A stretch of DNA of 64,000 nt, from positions 1 to 64,000 of the forward strand of contig CAITUV010000061.1 in NCBI GenBank assembly GCA_903895725.1, given 5' to 3'. Position 1 is the stretch's first letter. Every line of letters begins with the position of its first letter. Both the position numbers and the translations under genes were made by a program. The notes beneath the pieces are model-generated. The model did no database searches. It was given only the letters and a program-made list of their open reading frames with translations, and was not told where the DNA came from. Below, piece after piece: positions 49,655 through 62,900 of the stretch. Source of the stretch: an uncultured Myxococcales bacterium. Lineage in GTDB: Bacteria; Myxococcota_A; UBA9042; CAIXZC01.

Positions 49655-49683
49655 ATTATGCCGCACGAAGGCAATCCTGCCAA
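49655..49683 (-). promoter_or_regulatory. Sigma70-type promoter of the glycosyltransferase operon
   Basis: On the minus strand TTGGCA (49678-49683), a 17-nt spacer, and CATAAT (49655-49660). Both boxes are close to consensus. Start near 49648, about 32 nt before the GTG at 49616. Confidence 0.55.
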
Positions 49684-49761
49684 AAGGTTTTCGACCCGGG
49701 GGAATGGGATTGCAAATCCGGCGCACTTGGGGAGAATGCCCCGGAGAGGGGGTTGGAGCGC

Positions 49762-50355
49762 ATGCGAGTCACGCCGGTCGTCCTCGGTTTCCTGCTGTCG
49801 GGCCTTGCTGGCTTGTGCCTCGCTGGCCAGGTCTCGGCCGCTGAGCCGGCGGGCGGGCCCGGGGGCCCCGGGGGACGGCCGTTCAAGCTGGTCAACCTGA
49901 AGGCGGGATTCACCGTGGACGCGCTCGACGACCCGGCCTCGGACGTTTACTGCCAGGACGGGGTCCGGGCCGCAGGCAACTTCGGGTTGCAGACGGCCTT
50001 CTTCCCGTTCACGGCGGAGGTCACCTTCCAGACGACCGTGGCCGTGGAGCTCTATGCCGGTGCCTGGTGGCCGTTTCTCCGGTTGGGACCGGGATGGCTT
50101 GCCGCCTCGGCCGGGCTGTTCGGCCGCACCGCCATGACCTCGACTCCCGACGGCGACGAGGGATGCGGTGGAGCGATCGGAACCAGCATGGAGGAGAACT
50201 TCGGCGTCGGGGCCACCGTCGAGTACCTCATGCTCGACGGGTACCTCGGATTCCTGGTCGACATGCGTCAGACGGTGCTGTCCCCTGCCTCGACCTTCGT
50301 CACCATGGGCGTAGACGTGAGCCCGCTGCTGGTCCTGGTGCTGCGGCGTCTTTGA
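49762..50355 (+). CDS. Small exported beta-rich (outer-membrane-type) protein, function unknown
   Basis: 197 residues; the ATG at 49762 is preceded by GGAG. A cleavable signal peptide (VVLGFLLSGLAGLCLAGQVSA) precedes a Gly/Pro-rich segment and then alternating aromatic/hydrophobic strands (FGLQTAFFPFTAEVTFQ, VAVELYAGAWWPFLRLG) ending in LLVLVLRRL. The pattern suits a small 8-strand barrel or a periplasmic beta protein. Two cysteines are spaced widely. No family was recognised. It stands alone, divergent from the glycosyltransferase operon. Confidence 0.75.
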   Translation: MRVTPVVLGFLLSGLAGLCLAGQVSAAEPAGGPGGPGGRPFKLVNLKAGFTVDALDDPASDVYCQDGVRAAGNFGLQTAFFPFTAEVTFQTTVAVELYAGAWWPFLRLGPGWLAASAGLFGRTAMTSTPDGDEGCGGAIGTSMEENFGVGATVEYLMLDGYLGFLVDMRQTVLSPASTFVTMGVDVSPLLVLVLRRL

Positions 50356-50403
50356 CCGGGCATGCCGCGCGACGCATGGTTTGGCTGATCGGTCACCATC
50401 GGC

Positions 50404-50485
50404 TGTTGCCCCTCCCGCGTGGTCGGGGTTGTGTGCCGCCAGGGTGTTGCCCCTCCCGCGTGGTCGGGCCGTGTGCTGCCAGCAA
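50404..50485. repeat. Two-copy 41-bp imperfect tandem repeat
   Basis: A 24-nt core (50404-50427 and 50445-50468) is identical and the whole unit recurs with a 41-nt period in the gap before the fibrinogen-like lipoprotein gene. It is not obviously a hairpin or promoter element. Confidence 0.7.
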
Positions 50486-50501
50486 GGAAGGCCGGTGATG
50501 G

Positions 50502-50530
50502 TTGCCGCTTCCCAAGATCCTGTTTAGAAT
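50502..50530 (+). promoter_or_regulatory. Sigma70-type promoter of the fibrinogen/MopE lipoprotein
   Basis: TTGCCG (50502-50507), a 17-nt spacer, and TAGAAT (50525-50530). Start near 50537, some 28 nt before the ATG at 50565. Confidence 0.6.
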
Positions 50531-50564
50531 GTGCCCTTGCCGACTCTCGTTTGGGGGGATACCG

Positions 50565-54416
<3,852 letters not shown>

Positions 54417-54455
54417 ACACAGTCGTCCGGCCTCGCGAACATCCCCGGGGGAGAG

Positions 54456-57401
54456 TCAGACGCCCCAGGCCCGGACCTGTCGGCGGCGGGTGATCCACAT
54501 TCCGGCAGCCAGCATCAGCATCAGCACCAGTCCGGCCGGTGAGGAGGACGTGCCAGCGGAGCAACCGCTCGACGGATCGCCCTTGCCGGTATCGTCACCC
54601 GGGTCCACCTCATCCTTGGGCACGCACTTGCCGTAGCGAAGGATCTTGCCCTCCGGGCAATCGTTGCCGGGGATGGACGAACCGTCCGTCTCGATCTCGC
54701 TCGGCTCGTTCCACGGGGCATCCTTCTGCTGCGTGACGTCTTCCTCCCAGAGGTCCGGGGAGGAGGGATCTCCGGCGTCGACGCTGCCGCCCTCTTCCAC
54801 GCACAGCCCCTCGGCACAGACAAGGCCCGGGTCGCACTGGCCGCAGGTTCCGTTGCAGCCGTTGTCGCCGCACTCCTTGTTGGTACAGTTGGGCTCGCAC
54901 GGCTCTCCGCACAGCCCTTCGTTGCAGGCCAATCCGATGCCGCAGCTCCCGCACGAGCCGCCGCACCCGTTGTCTCCGCACTCCTTGCCCGCACAATCGG
55001 GGATGCACCCCTTGCACAGGCCGAACTGGTCGCAGCTCTTGCCCGGCGGGCAGGTGCCGCAGCTGCCTCCGCACTTGTCGTCGCCGCACTCCTTGCCCTG
55101 GCACTGGGGCGTGCAGCTCTGGATGCACAGCCCGTTGGGCGAGCAGACGAGGCCCATGCCACAGGTTCCGCAAGTTCCGCTGCAGCCGTCGCTGCCGCAC
55201 TGCTTGCCGGCGCAGTTGGGCTGGCAGTCGGCCTGGCACTGTCCCTGAGCATTACACAGCGTGCCGGGGGGGCAGGTTCCGCAGTTGCCGCCGCAGCCGT
55301 CGCTTCCGCACTGCTTGCCCTGGCAGCTCGGGACGCATCCCTGCTGGCACTGACCCTGGGCGTTGCAGGTGAAGTTGGGGGGGCAGGTTCCGCAGGTTCC
55401 GCCACAGCCGTCGCTGCCGCACTGCTTTCCGAGGCAGTTGGGCTGGCACCCCTGCTGGCACTGACCCTGGGCGTTGCAGGTGAAGTTGGGGGGGCAGGTT
55501 CCGCAGGTTCCGCCGCAGCCGTCACTGCCGCACTGCTTCCCGAGGCAGTTGGGCTGGCACCCCTGCTGGCACTGACCCTGGGCATTGCAGGTGAAGTTGG
55601 GCTGACAGGTGCCGCACGAGCCGCCGCAGCCGTCGCTGCCGCACTGCTTGCCGGCGCAGCTGGGCTGGCAGACGCCGCACTTGGCGTTGCACTGGTCCTT
55701 GGCCTCGGTGGCGCACAGGCCGTCCCAGGTCACGTTGCAGCAGAACGAGTCGATCTGGCAGACGCACACTTCGACGTTCTCGTCGTCGCAGCCGGCCGTC
55801 CCGTTGGCGACGCAGCAGTCGCCGCTGCACGAGCCGCATTGGTCCGACTCGCCCGCACAGATGGAATCCCAGGAGTTGCTGCAGCAGAAGGGATCCATGG
55901 CGCAGACGCAATCCTGGACAGCCTTGTCCTTGCAGCCCGGTGCCTGGTGGGCCAGGCAGCAGGAATCGGTGGAGGGGCAGGCGCCGCAGTCCTGCGGGCA
56001 ACCCGTGCAGTTCTCCCCCAGTCCGGCCTCGCACTGTCCGTTGCCGCAGCAGCTGCCGCAATCCTGGGAGCATGTCTGGCAGGTCTCGGTGCCGCTGCAC
56101 TGGCCGTCCCCGCAGACCGGAGCCACGTTGCAGCTCCCGCAGCCGAGGTCGGTGACCTCCTGGGCACATAGGCCGTCCCAGGAGCTGTTGCAGCAGTACG
56201 GGTCCTTGGGGCAGACGCACGACTCGATGTTCTCGTCGTCGCAGCCGGGGTTTCCGTGGCTCGAGCAGCAGTCGCCGTTGCAGGAGCCGCACTGGTCGGC
56301 TTCGCCCGCACAGATTGAATCCCAGGAGTTGTTGCAGCAGAAAGAATCCATGGCGCAGACGCAGGCCTGGACCGCGGCATCCTTGCAGCCGGGGGTCCCG
56401 TGGGACAGGCAGCACGATTCCGCGGCGGGGCAGGCACCGCAGTCCTGCGGGCACGAGGTGCAGGTCTCCCCGTACTCGGCCTCGCAGGCGCCGTTGCCGC
56501 AGCAGTTCCCGCAGTCGCTGGCGCAACTCTGACAGGTCTCGCTGTACTGTGCCTCGCAGGCACCGTTTCCGCAGCAGCTTCCGCAATCGTTGGGGCAGGT
56601 CTGGCAGTTCTCGTTGCCGGTGCATTTTGCGTCACCGCAGACGGGCGGGCACTGGCCGCACACGCCGCAGGCGTTGCCGCAGCAGTCGCCGGCCACAACG
56701 CAGGCCGCGTCGCACCAGCAATTGCCGCCGTCGCCGCCGCACTGGCAGGCGGAGCAGGAATTCGGATCGTCCGGGCAATCCTGGGGGCAGGAGCAGGAAT
56801 CCTCGCCGGCCTGGCACTGACCGTTGCCGCAAACCGGGGCGCCGCACTGGCCGCACACGGCACAGGCGTTGCCGCAGCAGTCACCGGCTGCGACGCAGGC
56901 CGGGTCACACCAGCAGTTGCCGCCTTTGCTGCCGCACTGGCAGGACGAGCAGGAGTTGGGGTCGTCGGGGCAATCGCCCGGGCAGGAGCAGGAATCCTCA
57001 CCGGCCTGGCACTGGCCGTTTCCGCACACGACGGGATTGCCGCCGCCGCAGCCGAGGCTCGTGACCTCATTCACGCACAGGGAATCCCACGCGGTGTCGC
57101 AGCAGAACATGTCGCTGGGGCAGACACACGCTTCGATGCTCTCGTCGTCACAGCCGGGGTTGGAATGGGTCTGGAGGCAGCTTCCGTTGCAGGAGCCGCA
57201 GGAGTCGGCCTCCGCGGCGCAGATGCTGTCCCACTGGTTGTTGCAGCAGTAAGAATCCATGGCGCACACGCAGCTCTGGACATTCGCTTTGTTGCACCCT
57301 GTGGTCGGATGGGGGATGCAGCAGGACGTCTGGGCCATGGCTGAGCCCCCCGCCGACCACGCAACCAGCACCACTGAAACAGCCAAAGTCCATCGAGCCA
57401 T
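54456..57401 (-). CDS. Cys-rich exported protein with WD/CC modules and C-terminal sorting-like tail
   Basis: 981 residues. The ATG at 57401 follows GGAGG. A signal peptide (VVLVAWSAGGSAMA) is followed by three tandem pairs of the module CVC-x2-D-x-[FY]-CC-x3-WD-x2-C (six copies), separated by modules CGNGQCQAGEDSCSCPGDC and CQCGSKGGNCWCDPACV. A set of eight K-x-CG-x-DGCGG-x-CG-x-C repeats follows, three almost identical at nucleotide level (111-nt period). The tail has CSAGTSSS, a hydrophobic helix (AGLVLMLMLAAGMWI) and TRRRQVRAW. This looks like a MYXO-CTERM-type C-terminus. Before it is an Asp/Glu/Pro-rich stretch. The protein is expected at the cell surface; function unknown. Confidence 0.9.
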   Translation of the reverse strand: MARWTLAVSVVLVAWSAGGSAMAQTSCCIPHPTTGCNKANVQSCVCAMDSYCCNNQWDSICAAEADSCGSCNGSCLQTHSNPGCDDESIEACVCPSDMFCCDTAWDSLCVNEVTSLGCGGGNPVVCGNGQCQAGEDSCSCPGDCPDDPNSCSSCQCGSKGGNCWCDPACVAAGDCCGNACAVCGQCGAPVCGNGQCQAGEDSCSCPQDCPDDPNSCSACQCGGDGGNCWCDAACVVAGDCCGNACGVCGQCPPVCGDAKCTGNENCQTCPNDCGSCCGNGACEAQYSETCQSCASDCGNCCGNGACEAEYGETCTSCPQDCGACPAAESCCLSHGTPGCKDAAVQACVCAMDSFCCNNSWDSICAGEADQCGSCNGDCCSSHGNPGCDDENIESCVCPKDPYCCNSSWDGLCAQEVTDLGCGSCNVAPVCGDGQCSGTETCQTCSQDCGSCCGNGQCEAGLGENCTGCPQDCGACPSTDSCCLAHQAPGCKDKAVQDCVCAMDPFCCSNSWDSICAGESDQCGSCSGDCCVANGTAGCDDENVEVCVCQIDSFCCNVTWDGLCATEAKDQCNAKCGVCQPSCAGKQCGSDGCGGSCGTCQPNFTCNAQGQCQQGCQPNCLGKQCGSDGCGGTCGTCPPNFTCNAQGQCQQGCQPNCLGKQCGSDGCGGTCGTCPPNFTCNAQGQCQQGCVPSCQGKQCGSDGCGGNCGTCPPGTLCNAQGQCQADCQPNCAGKQCGSDGCSGTCGTCGMGLVCSPNGLCIQSCTPQCQGKECGDDKCGGSCGTCPPGKSCDQFGLCKGCIPDCAGKECGDNGCGGSCGSCGIGLACNEGLCGEPCEPNCTNKECGDNGCNGTCGQCDPGLVCAEGLCVEEGGSVDAGDPSSPDLWEEDVTQQKDAPWNEPSEIETDGSSIPGNDCPEGKILRYGKCVPKDEVDPGDDTGKGDPSSGCSAGTSSSPAGLVLMLMLAAGMWITRRRQVRAWGV
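55265..55610 (-). repeat. 111-bp near-identical coding tandem repeats
   Basis: The block ending in the codons for NFTCNAQGQC recurs at about 55371, 55482 and 55593, exactly 111 nt apart. The copies are almost identical, encoding three 37-residue Cys repeats in the preceding gene. Confidence 0.85.
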
Positions 57402-57433
57402 GGAAGACCTCCGCACGTTGTGACCCGGCACGA

Positions 57434-57462
57434 ATGGTACCCGCTGGGCCCTTTTAATTCAA
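57434..57462 (-). promoter_or_regulatory. Sigma70-type promoter of the WD/CC Cys-rich protein
   Basis: On the minus strand TTGAAT (57457-57462), a 17-nt spacer, and TACCAT (57434-57439). It is divergent from the 57484-57513 promoter. Confidence 0.5.
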
Positions 57463-57483
57463 GCGTCGCGTGCGAAAAATCCA

Positions 57484-57513
57484 TTGACTCGCTCCCCGGG
57501 GCATCAGTAGAAT
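57484..57513 (+). promoter_or_regulatory. Sigma70-type promoter of the 725-residue lipoprotein
   Basis: TTGACT (57484-57489), an 18-nt spacer, and TAGAAT (57508-57513), both close to consensus. Start near 57520, about 52 nt before the ATG at 57572. Confidence 0.65.
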
Positions 57514-57571
57514 TGGCGTACCTGCCCTGAGGGGAGTACCCTCCGGGGGGATGACTAGCGAGGAGGTTTCC

Positions 57572-59749
57572 ATGAGACTTAGGGGCTTTACCGGGATGTT
57601 GCGGTGGGTTGTGGTCCTGGGGTTGGGCGGCCTTTTGACCGCGGCCTGCGGCACGGACAGCACCGGTGACGGTGGCGGCGGCGGTGGCGGCGGCGGTGGT
57701 GGCGGCGGCGGCGGCAAGAAGGACTACCCGGTCATCGAAATGCTCCCTCCCGACATGTGCGAGAAGAGCGGCGATGCGCTGTCGAACTGCAAGTACCAGT
57801 TCGACCAGGGCCAGGTTCTCGTCGGCGAGGAGATCAAGACCACCCTCACCATCAAGAACTCCGGCGAGCGTAACCTCCTCGTCAAGAACGTGGTGATGGA
57901 GAACTACCAGGCTGGCGAAGGGGCCGAAGAGGTCGAGCCTGCCTACCGGATCGAGCTTCCCCCCATGTTCGCTGAAGCCGTGGCTGCAGGCGAGAAGTTC
58001 TACGTCGCCCCGGCTGGCGAAGGCAGCGAGACCACGCCGGAATCGCTCGACATCCGCGTCGTGTTCACCCGCCCGGTGGACGATGCCGATCGCACCGCGG
58101 ACATCGTGGTGACCAGCGATGCGTCGAACTCCCCGGAGGTCAAGATCCGCCTTTCCACCGTCCAGGGCTTCCCGAAGATCCAGGTGAGCCCGGAGTGGGT
58201 CGACTTCGCCCAGGTCGGCATGGGAGAGATGAAGGAACAGAAGATCAACATCCTCAATACGGGTGCTGCGGACCTCGCTCTGTCCGGCTTCAAGCTGTCC
58301 GGCAGCGAGTACTACACCCTGATCGTCCAGGGTACCGAGTACCCGGTCTCCGCCGAGACAGCGGACCCGGGCGTGGTGTTCGAGGACGCCATCGTCGTGG
58401 CCCCGGGCAACGCGACCTTCATGAAGGTCCGCTTCGAGCCCAAGGACGACAAGCCGGCTACGGCCAAGCTCATCCTGTTCTCCAACGATCCGGCCAAGGT
58501 CGAAGGAACTGAGGTCAAGATCACGGGCAACGAGTCGGTCCCGTGCATCGCTGTCAACCCCTCCAAGGTCAACTTCGGCGGCAAGAAGTACGGCGAGAAG
58601 GCCGTCGTTCCGCTCGAAATCAGCGCCTGTGGAGAGGCCCCGCTTGAGATCTACAATATCTTCATCAAGGAAGGCTCCAGCCCCGACTTCGACGTGGACT
58701 TCTCCACCCTCGAGGCTCCGCCCACCAAGGACGCCCCGGTCATCGTCCCGATCGGTGCCTCTACCCTGATCAACGTCGTGTTCGTGCCCGATGCGCCGAA
58801 CCCCGTCAACGAGGACGGTACCCTCATCCTCGATACCGGCTCGCTCATCATCGAGAACAACTCCTTCGACAAGGAGAAGGAAGTCCCGATCTCCGGCGCC
58901 GGCGTCGAGATCGAGTGCCCCACGGCCATCATCAAGTGCGCCGAGGGCGAGGAAGTCATCCCGCAGACCGTGCTCCATCTCTTCGGAGACGAGAGCTACG
59001 CCTCCAACGGCACCATCCAGAAGTGGGAATGGGACGTCGACCAGCCGGCCGGCTCCGCCTCCGTGTTCGTCCCCTCCTACACGTTCCCCAACCCGACCTT
59101 CGAGGCCAACGTGGCCGGCGTCTACACGTTCTATCTGACCGTGTATGACCAGACCAACACCCCGTCCTGCTTCCCGGCCACCTACGAAGTCGTGGTCATC
59201 CCGGACGAGGCCATCCACATCGAGCTTCTCTGGCACACCCCCGAGGACCAGGACGAAACCGATACCGGGCCCGAGGCCGGCTCCGACGTCGACCTCCACT
59301 TCCTCCACCCGTGGGCCGCTGGCCCCGATCTGGACGGTGACGGCGCCCCGGACGGCTACTTCGACATCCCGTTCGATTCCTTCTGGTTCAATGCCCACCC
59401 GAACTGGGGTAGCTACGATCCGGCCATCAACGATGACCCCGGCCTCGACCGTGACGATACCGACGGAGCGGGCCCCGAGAACATCAACCTCGACATCCCG
59501 GAGAACGTGATCTACCGGGTCGGCGTGCACTACTGGAATGACCACGGCTACGGCGCTGCCTACGCCACCGTGCGTGTGTACATTTACGCCCAGCTCGTCT
59601 TCGAAGTCACCGACGTGATGCTCGTGGACAGCGACCTGTGGGAAGTCTGCACCGTCGAGTGGCCCAGCGGCAAGGTCCAGGTCATCACCGACGAGGCCGG
59701 CCAGTACAAGATCGTTCCCGACTACCACAACCCCTACTTCTTCCAGTAG
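57572..59749 (+). CDS. Choice-of-anchor-D lipoprotein with poly-Gly tether and PKD-like domain
   Basis: 725 residues; the ATG at 57572 follows GAGGAGG. The signal peptide ends in a lipobox (LTAAC). An uninterrupted run of 15 glycines follows at about residues 34-48. Two or three Ig-like choice-of-anchor-D (ASH/Hydin type) domains follow, seen as IQVSPEWVDFAQVGMGE and IAVNPSKVNFGGKKYGEK. Around residue 450 a PKD-like domain begins with CPTAIIKCAEGEEV and contains KWEWDVDQP and GVYTFYLTVYD. The last 180 residues (DVDLHFLHPWAAGPDLDG) form an acidic, aromatic-rich domain. Few cysteines, unlike its neighbours. It is probably attached to the outer membrane; function unknown. Confidence 0.9.
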   Translation: MRLRGFTGMLRWVVVLGLGGLLTAACGTDSTGDGGGGGGGGGGGGGGGKKDYPVIEMLPPDMCEKSGDALSNCKYQFDQGQVLVGEEIKTTLTIKNSGERNLLVKNVVMENYQAGEGAEEVEPAYRIELPPMFAEAVAAGEKFYVAPAGEGSETTPESLDIRVVFTRPVDDADRTADIVVTSDASNSPEVKIRLSTVQGFPKIQVSPEWVDFAQVGMGEMKEQKINILNTGAADLALSGFKLSGSEYYTLIVQGTEYPVSAETADPGVVFEDAIVVAPGNATFMKVRFEPKDDKPATAKLILFSNDPAKVEGTEVKITGNESVPCIAVNPSKVNFGGKKYGEKAVVPLEISACGEAPLEIYNIFIKEGSSPDFDVDFSTLEAPPTKDAPVIVPIGASTLINVVFVPDAPNPVNEDGTLILDTGSLIIENNSFDKEKEVPISGAGVEIECPTAIIKCAEGEEVIPQTVLHLFGDESYASNGTIQKWEWDVDQPAGSASVFVPSYTFPNPTFEANVAGVYTFYLTVYDQTNTPSCFPATYEVVVIPDEAIHIELLWHTPEDQDETDTGPEAGSDVDLHFLHPWAAGPDLDGDGAPDGYFDIPFDSFWFNAHPNWGSYDPAINDDPGLDRDDTDGAGPENINLDIPENVIYRVGVHYWNDHGYGAAYATVRVYIYAQLVFEVTDVMLVDSDLWEVCTVEWPSGKVQVITDEAGQYKIVPDYHNPYFFQ
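57671..57715 (+). repeat. GGT/GGC repeat encoding 15 glycines
   Basis: 45 nt of only GGT and GGC codons just after the lipobox codon region of the preceding gene. Length change by replication slippage would stay in frame and alter tether length. Confidence 0.9.
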
Positions 59750-59784
59750 CCTGACCCGCGTCTCGGTACCATCTGCGGCGCCTG

Positions 59785-59846
59785 CCCTGAGCGCAGTCGA
59801 AGGGTTGCTCGGTCGCTTCCTCACTGCGGCGCACCGCAAGTGCGCC
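59785..59846. repeat. REP-like palindrome plus hairpin in the intergenic gap
   Basis: CCCTGAGCGCAGTCGAAGGG at 59785-59804 is a 20-nt imperfect palindrome resembling dispersed REP-type sequences seen in many bacterial genomes. A second hairpin follows at 59828-59846 (GGCGCA, 7-nt loop, TGCGCC). There is no T-tract. It may help end transcription of the 725-residue lipoprotein gene or be a mobile REP element. No other copy was noticed in this window. Confidence 0.45.
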
Positions 59847-59892
59847 TCATTCGTGCACTCGGTCGCGCCTGCACCACCATTGATCAAACCTG

Positions 59893-59921
59893 TTGCGCGG
59901 GCGGGTACCGTTAAGTAATAT
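59893..59921 (+). promoter_or_regulatory. Sigma70-type promoter of the VWA lipoprotein
   Basis: TTGCGC (59893-59898), a 17-nt spacer, and TAATAT (59916-59921). The expected start is near 59928, about 68 nt before the ATG at 59996. Confidence 0.55.
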
Positions 59922-59995
59922 CTCTCCGTTTGGAGTGCGCGCATGCCACGCCGGCGCGCAGTACGGATGCGTGGACCATTCGGTCGGGGGATTCG

Positions 59996-62900
59996 ATGAA
60001 CAGACTGGCAAGCTTGTGCTTCCTGGGAGTGCTGCTGGTGGCGGTAGCTGCATGTGGCGACGACCCGACTGGAGACGGGGGCGGCGGGGGGCTTGCCAAG
60101 CAGACCCTGGCTCAGATCGAGGTGAACCCGACGGAGCTGCGCTTCTCCCCGTTGGCACCGGGAGAGACCCAGACGCTTACGCTGACCATCACGAACACCG
60201 GCGACGGCGACGACCTGAAGATCAAGTCGGTCTATGTCCTGGACCCGGATTCCCCCTTTGCCGTGACCGGCCCCGAGGAAACCGAGATCCCGGTCAACGA
60301 GAAGACAACCCTGACCGTGACCTACACGGCACCGGAAGGGGTGACCGAAGGGACCATGCTGGTCATCAAGAGCTCCGCGGCCACGAACCCGGAAGTCGAG
60401 GTCCCGTTGACCGTGGGACAGGCGACCACGGGCCTGCTCATCTACCCGAGCCCGGTCGATTTCGGCGAGGTGCTCGGCGGTGACACCAAGGTCGTCAAGC
60501 TCCGCATCGACAACTTCGGCACTGCGGATGCCCGGATCACCAACGTCTACTTCCAGATGGGGGGCAGCGAAGACTTCACCATCATCGATGCTCCCGAGTT
60601 CCCCGTGGATCTGGCCCCTTCGAAGGGCACGGACGTCGATCTGTCGTACACGCCGGTGGGCGGAGGGGACGATTCGGCCACGCTGCTGGTGGCCGTGAAC
60701 GAGGACGGGAGCCCGTCGCTCCAGTCGATCCTGGTGTTCGGGACCGAGGTGGGGCCGGAGCTGACCGTCAGCCCCCCCAAGCTCGACTTCGGCTGGGTCG
60801 CCGTGGGAGAGACCGAGAACCTCGACCTGTCGATCCACAACATGGGGCAGTTCGACTTGAAGGTGAACAAGGTCTACGTGTCCGCTGGCACCAATGCGGA
60901 CGTGTCGCTGGCAAGCCCCCCCAACTCGACGATCACGGTCAAGCCGGGCAAGATGGAGAAAGTCGCGGTGGCATTTGCGCCCAAGACCTATTTCCCCACG
61001 ACGAGCGAGCCCATCGGCGGCATCGTGCTGGAGACGAATGACTCGGATGAGGCCATCGTGACCGTCCCGGTGTACGGGAACATCGATGCCCCGTTCATCA
61101 AGGTGGACCCGGCGGACAAGGTCGATTTCGGAATCGTGGCCCAGGGGTGGACCATCGAACGGACGCTGACGCTGCAGAATGTGGGTCACGCGCCGCTCAC
61201 GGTGGACAAGCTGGACATCACCGTCAACACGCCCAAGGGTGAGTTCGGCATCATTGAGGATGCCGGGTTCCCGCCGACGCTTCCGGGCGGGGGGCAGGCG
61301 ATCCTCCAGGCAGACGAGAAGGTCGAGGTGAAGCTGTCCTTCTTGAACGATGGGGCCGCTTCCGGGCAGGAGGCCGGAAAGCTCCACGTTCACTCCAACG
61401 ATGCCGTGACCCCCGATGTCTACGTCGACTTGAGCGCCATGCGCGGCGGCTCGCCGCAGTGCACGCTGGCCTACGTTCCCGGCAAGCTCGATTTCGGGAC
61501 CGTGGCGCACGGCAGCTCCATGACCAAGCCGCTCTTCATCAAGAACACCGGCTCGGGGTACTGCTCGTTCGTGTCCGGCACGGTCAAGAAGTGCCAGAGC
61601 TTCATGGGGATGATGACCACCTGCTCAGAGAACTCCGGCTCGTCGGACAACTTCTTCCCCCAGGGGATGCCGATTCCGGTCAAGGACGGCATCGCTCCGG
61701 GGACGAGTCATCCGGTCCAGATTCTGTACAAGCCGCCGACGACGATCCCGTGGATTCCGGTCTTCGAGGAGTACTACGGGGTGATGCAGGTCACCTACAA
61801 CGAGCCCTATTCCGTGCCCGGCAGCTACACGCAGCACAAGTTCCCCGCTGCCGACAATACGGGCAATCTCCAGTGGAATCTCCACGGTTCTTCGGGGGTC
61901 GCGGACATCGCAGTGCTGCCGTCGGAAGTGGCGTTCGGCCTGGTCACGATCGGCTGCTACAGCCAGACATTCTGCGTGCGCGTGTACAACGCCGGTACCG
62001 CTCCGCTGGAGGTCAAAGACATCTACACGGACGGGTGCGGGCCGGAGTTCCAGGCCAAGGGATACCCGGAGCTACCGATCTTCATCAATCCCTCCGAGTA
62101 CAAGGAGGTGTGCGTTGTATACCTGCCCCAGAACGAGGGGAAGGACATCTGCAACCTCGTGGTCGAGTCGTCTGACCTGGACACCCCGCTCTTCAAGGTC
62201 CCGCTCACCGGCGAAGGGACATGGGATACGGAGCAGACCGACTACTTCACGCAGATTTCGGGCAAGAAGGTGGACCTCCTGTTCGTCATCGACGGCAGTC
62301 CGTCGATGTGCGGTGAGCAGGACAACGTGGCCTCGAATTTCAACAAGCTGACCTCCGTGGCGGCGCAGTGGGGCAACGATTATCAGATCGGTATCGTGCA
62401 CCTGGACCTTGGGGAGCAGGATACGGTCAGCAAGCTGTCGGGGAGCCCGAGAATCCTGGACAAGACCACGGTCGGCAAGTTCGGGGCCAACGTCGAAGCC
62501 ATCGGGTGCGACAAGTCGGCGGGAGAGCAGGAGTCTGGCCTGGAGGCAGGCCGTCGGGCACTGACTCCGCCGCTTATGCACGATACCGACACGCCCTGTT
62601 CGTGCGGCCAGGATCAGCCGTGCCCGGGGAGCTGCCAGGACCCGGATACCTGCGTGAACGGCAAGTGCGGCGGCTTCAACAGCGGGCTGGTGCGCAAGGA
62701 TGCCGCGCTCGAAGTCGTGTTCGTGTCGGACGAGGAGGACCAGTCCCCGGGAAGCGTGCCCTTCTACATTGACTTTTACAAGTCCATCAAGGGCTTCCTC
62801 AACGAGGACATGTTCCACGCTCATGCCATCGTCGGCGACTGGAATTCGGGCTGCACCATCAGCCAGGACGAGGGGGCCGACGCAGGCAATCGTTACATCG

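Noticed and set aside
57071..61510. 1479-codon minus-strand open frame spanning several genes
   Set aside because: It crosses both the 5' half of the Cys-rich gene and two lipoprotein genes on the other strand. Low-complexity Val/Asp/Gly content marks it as an antisense shadow.
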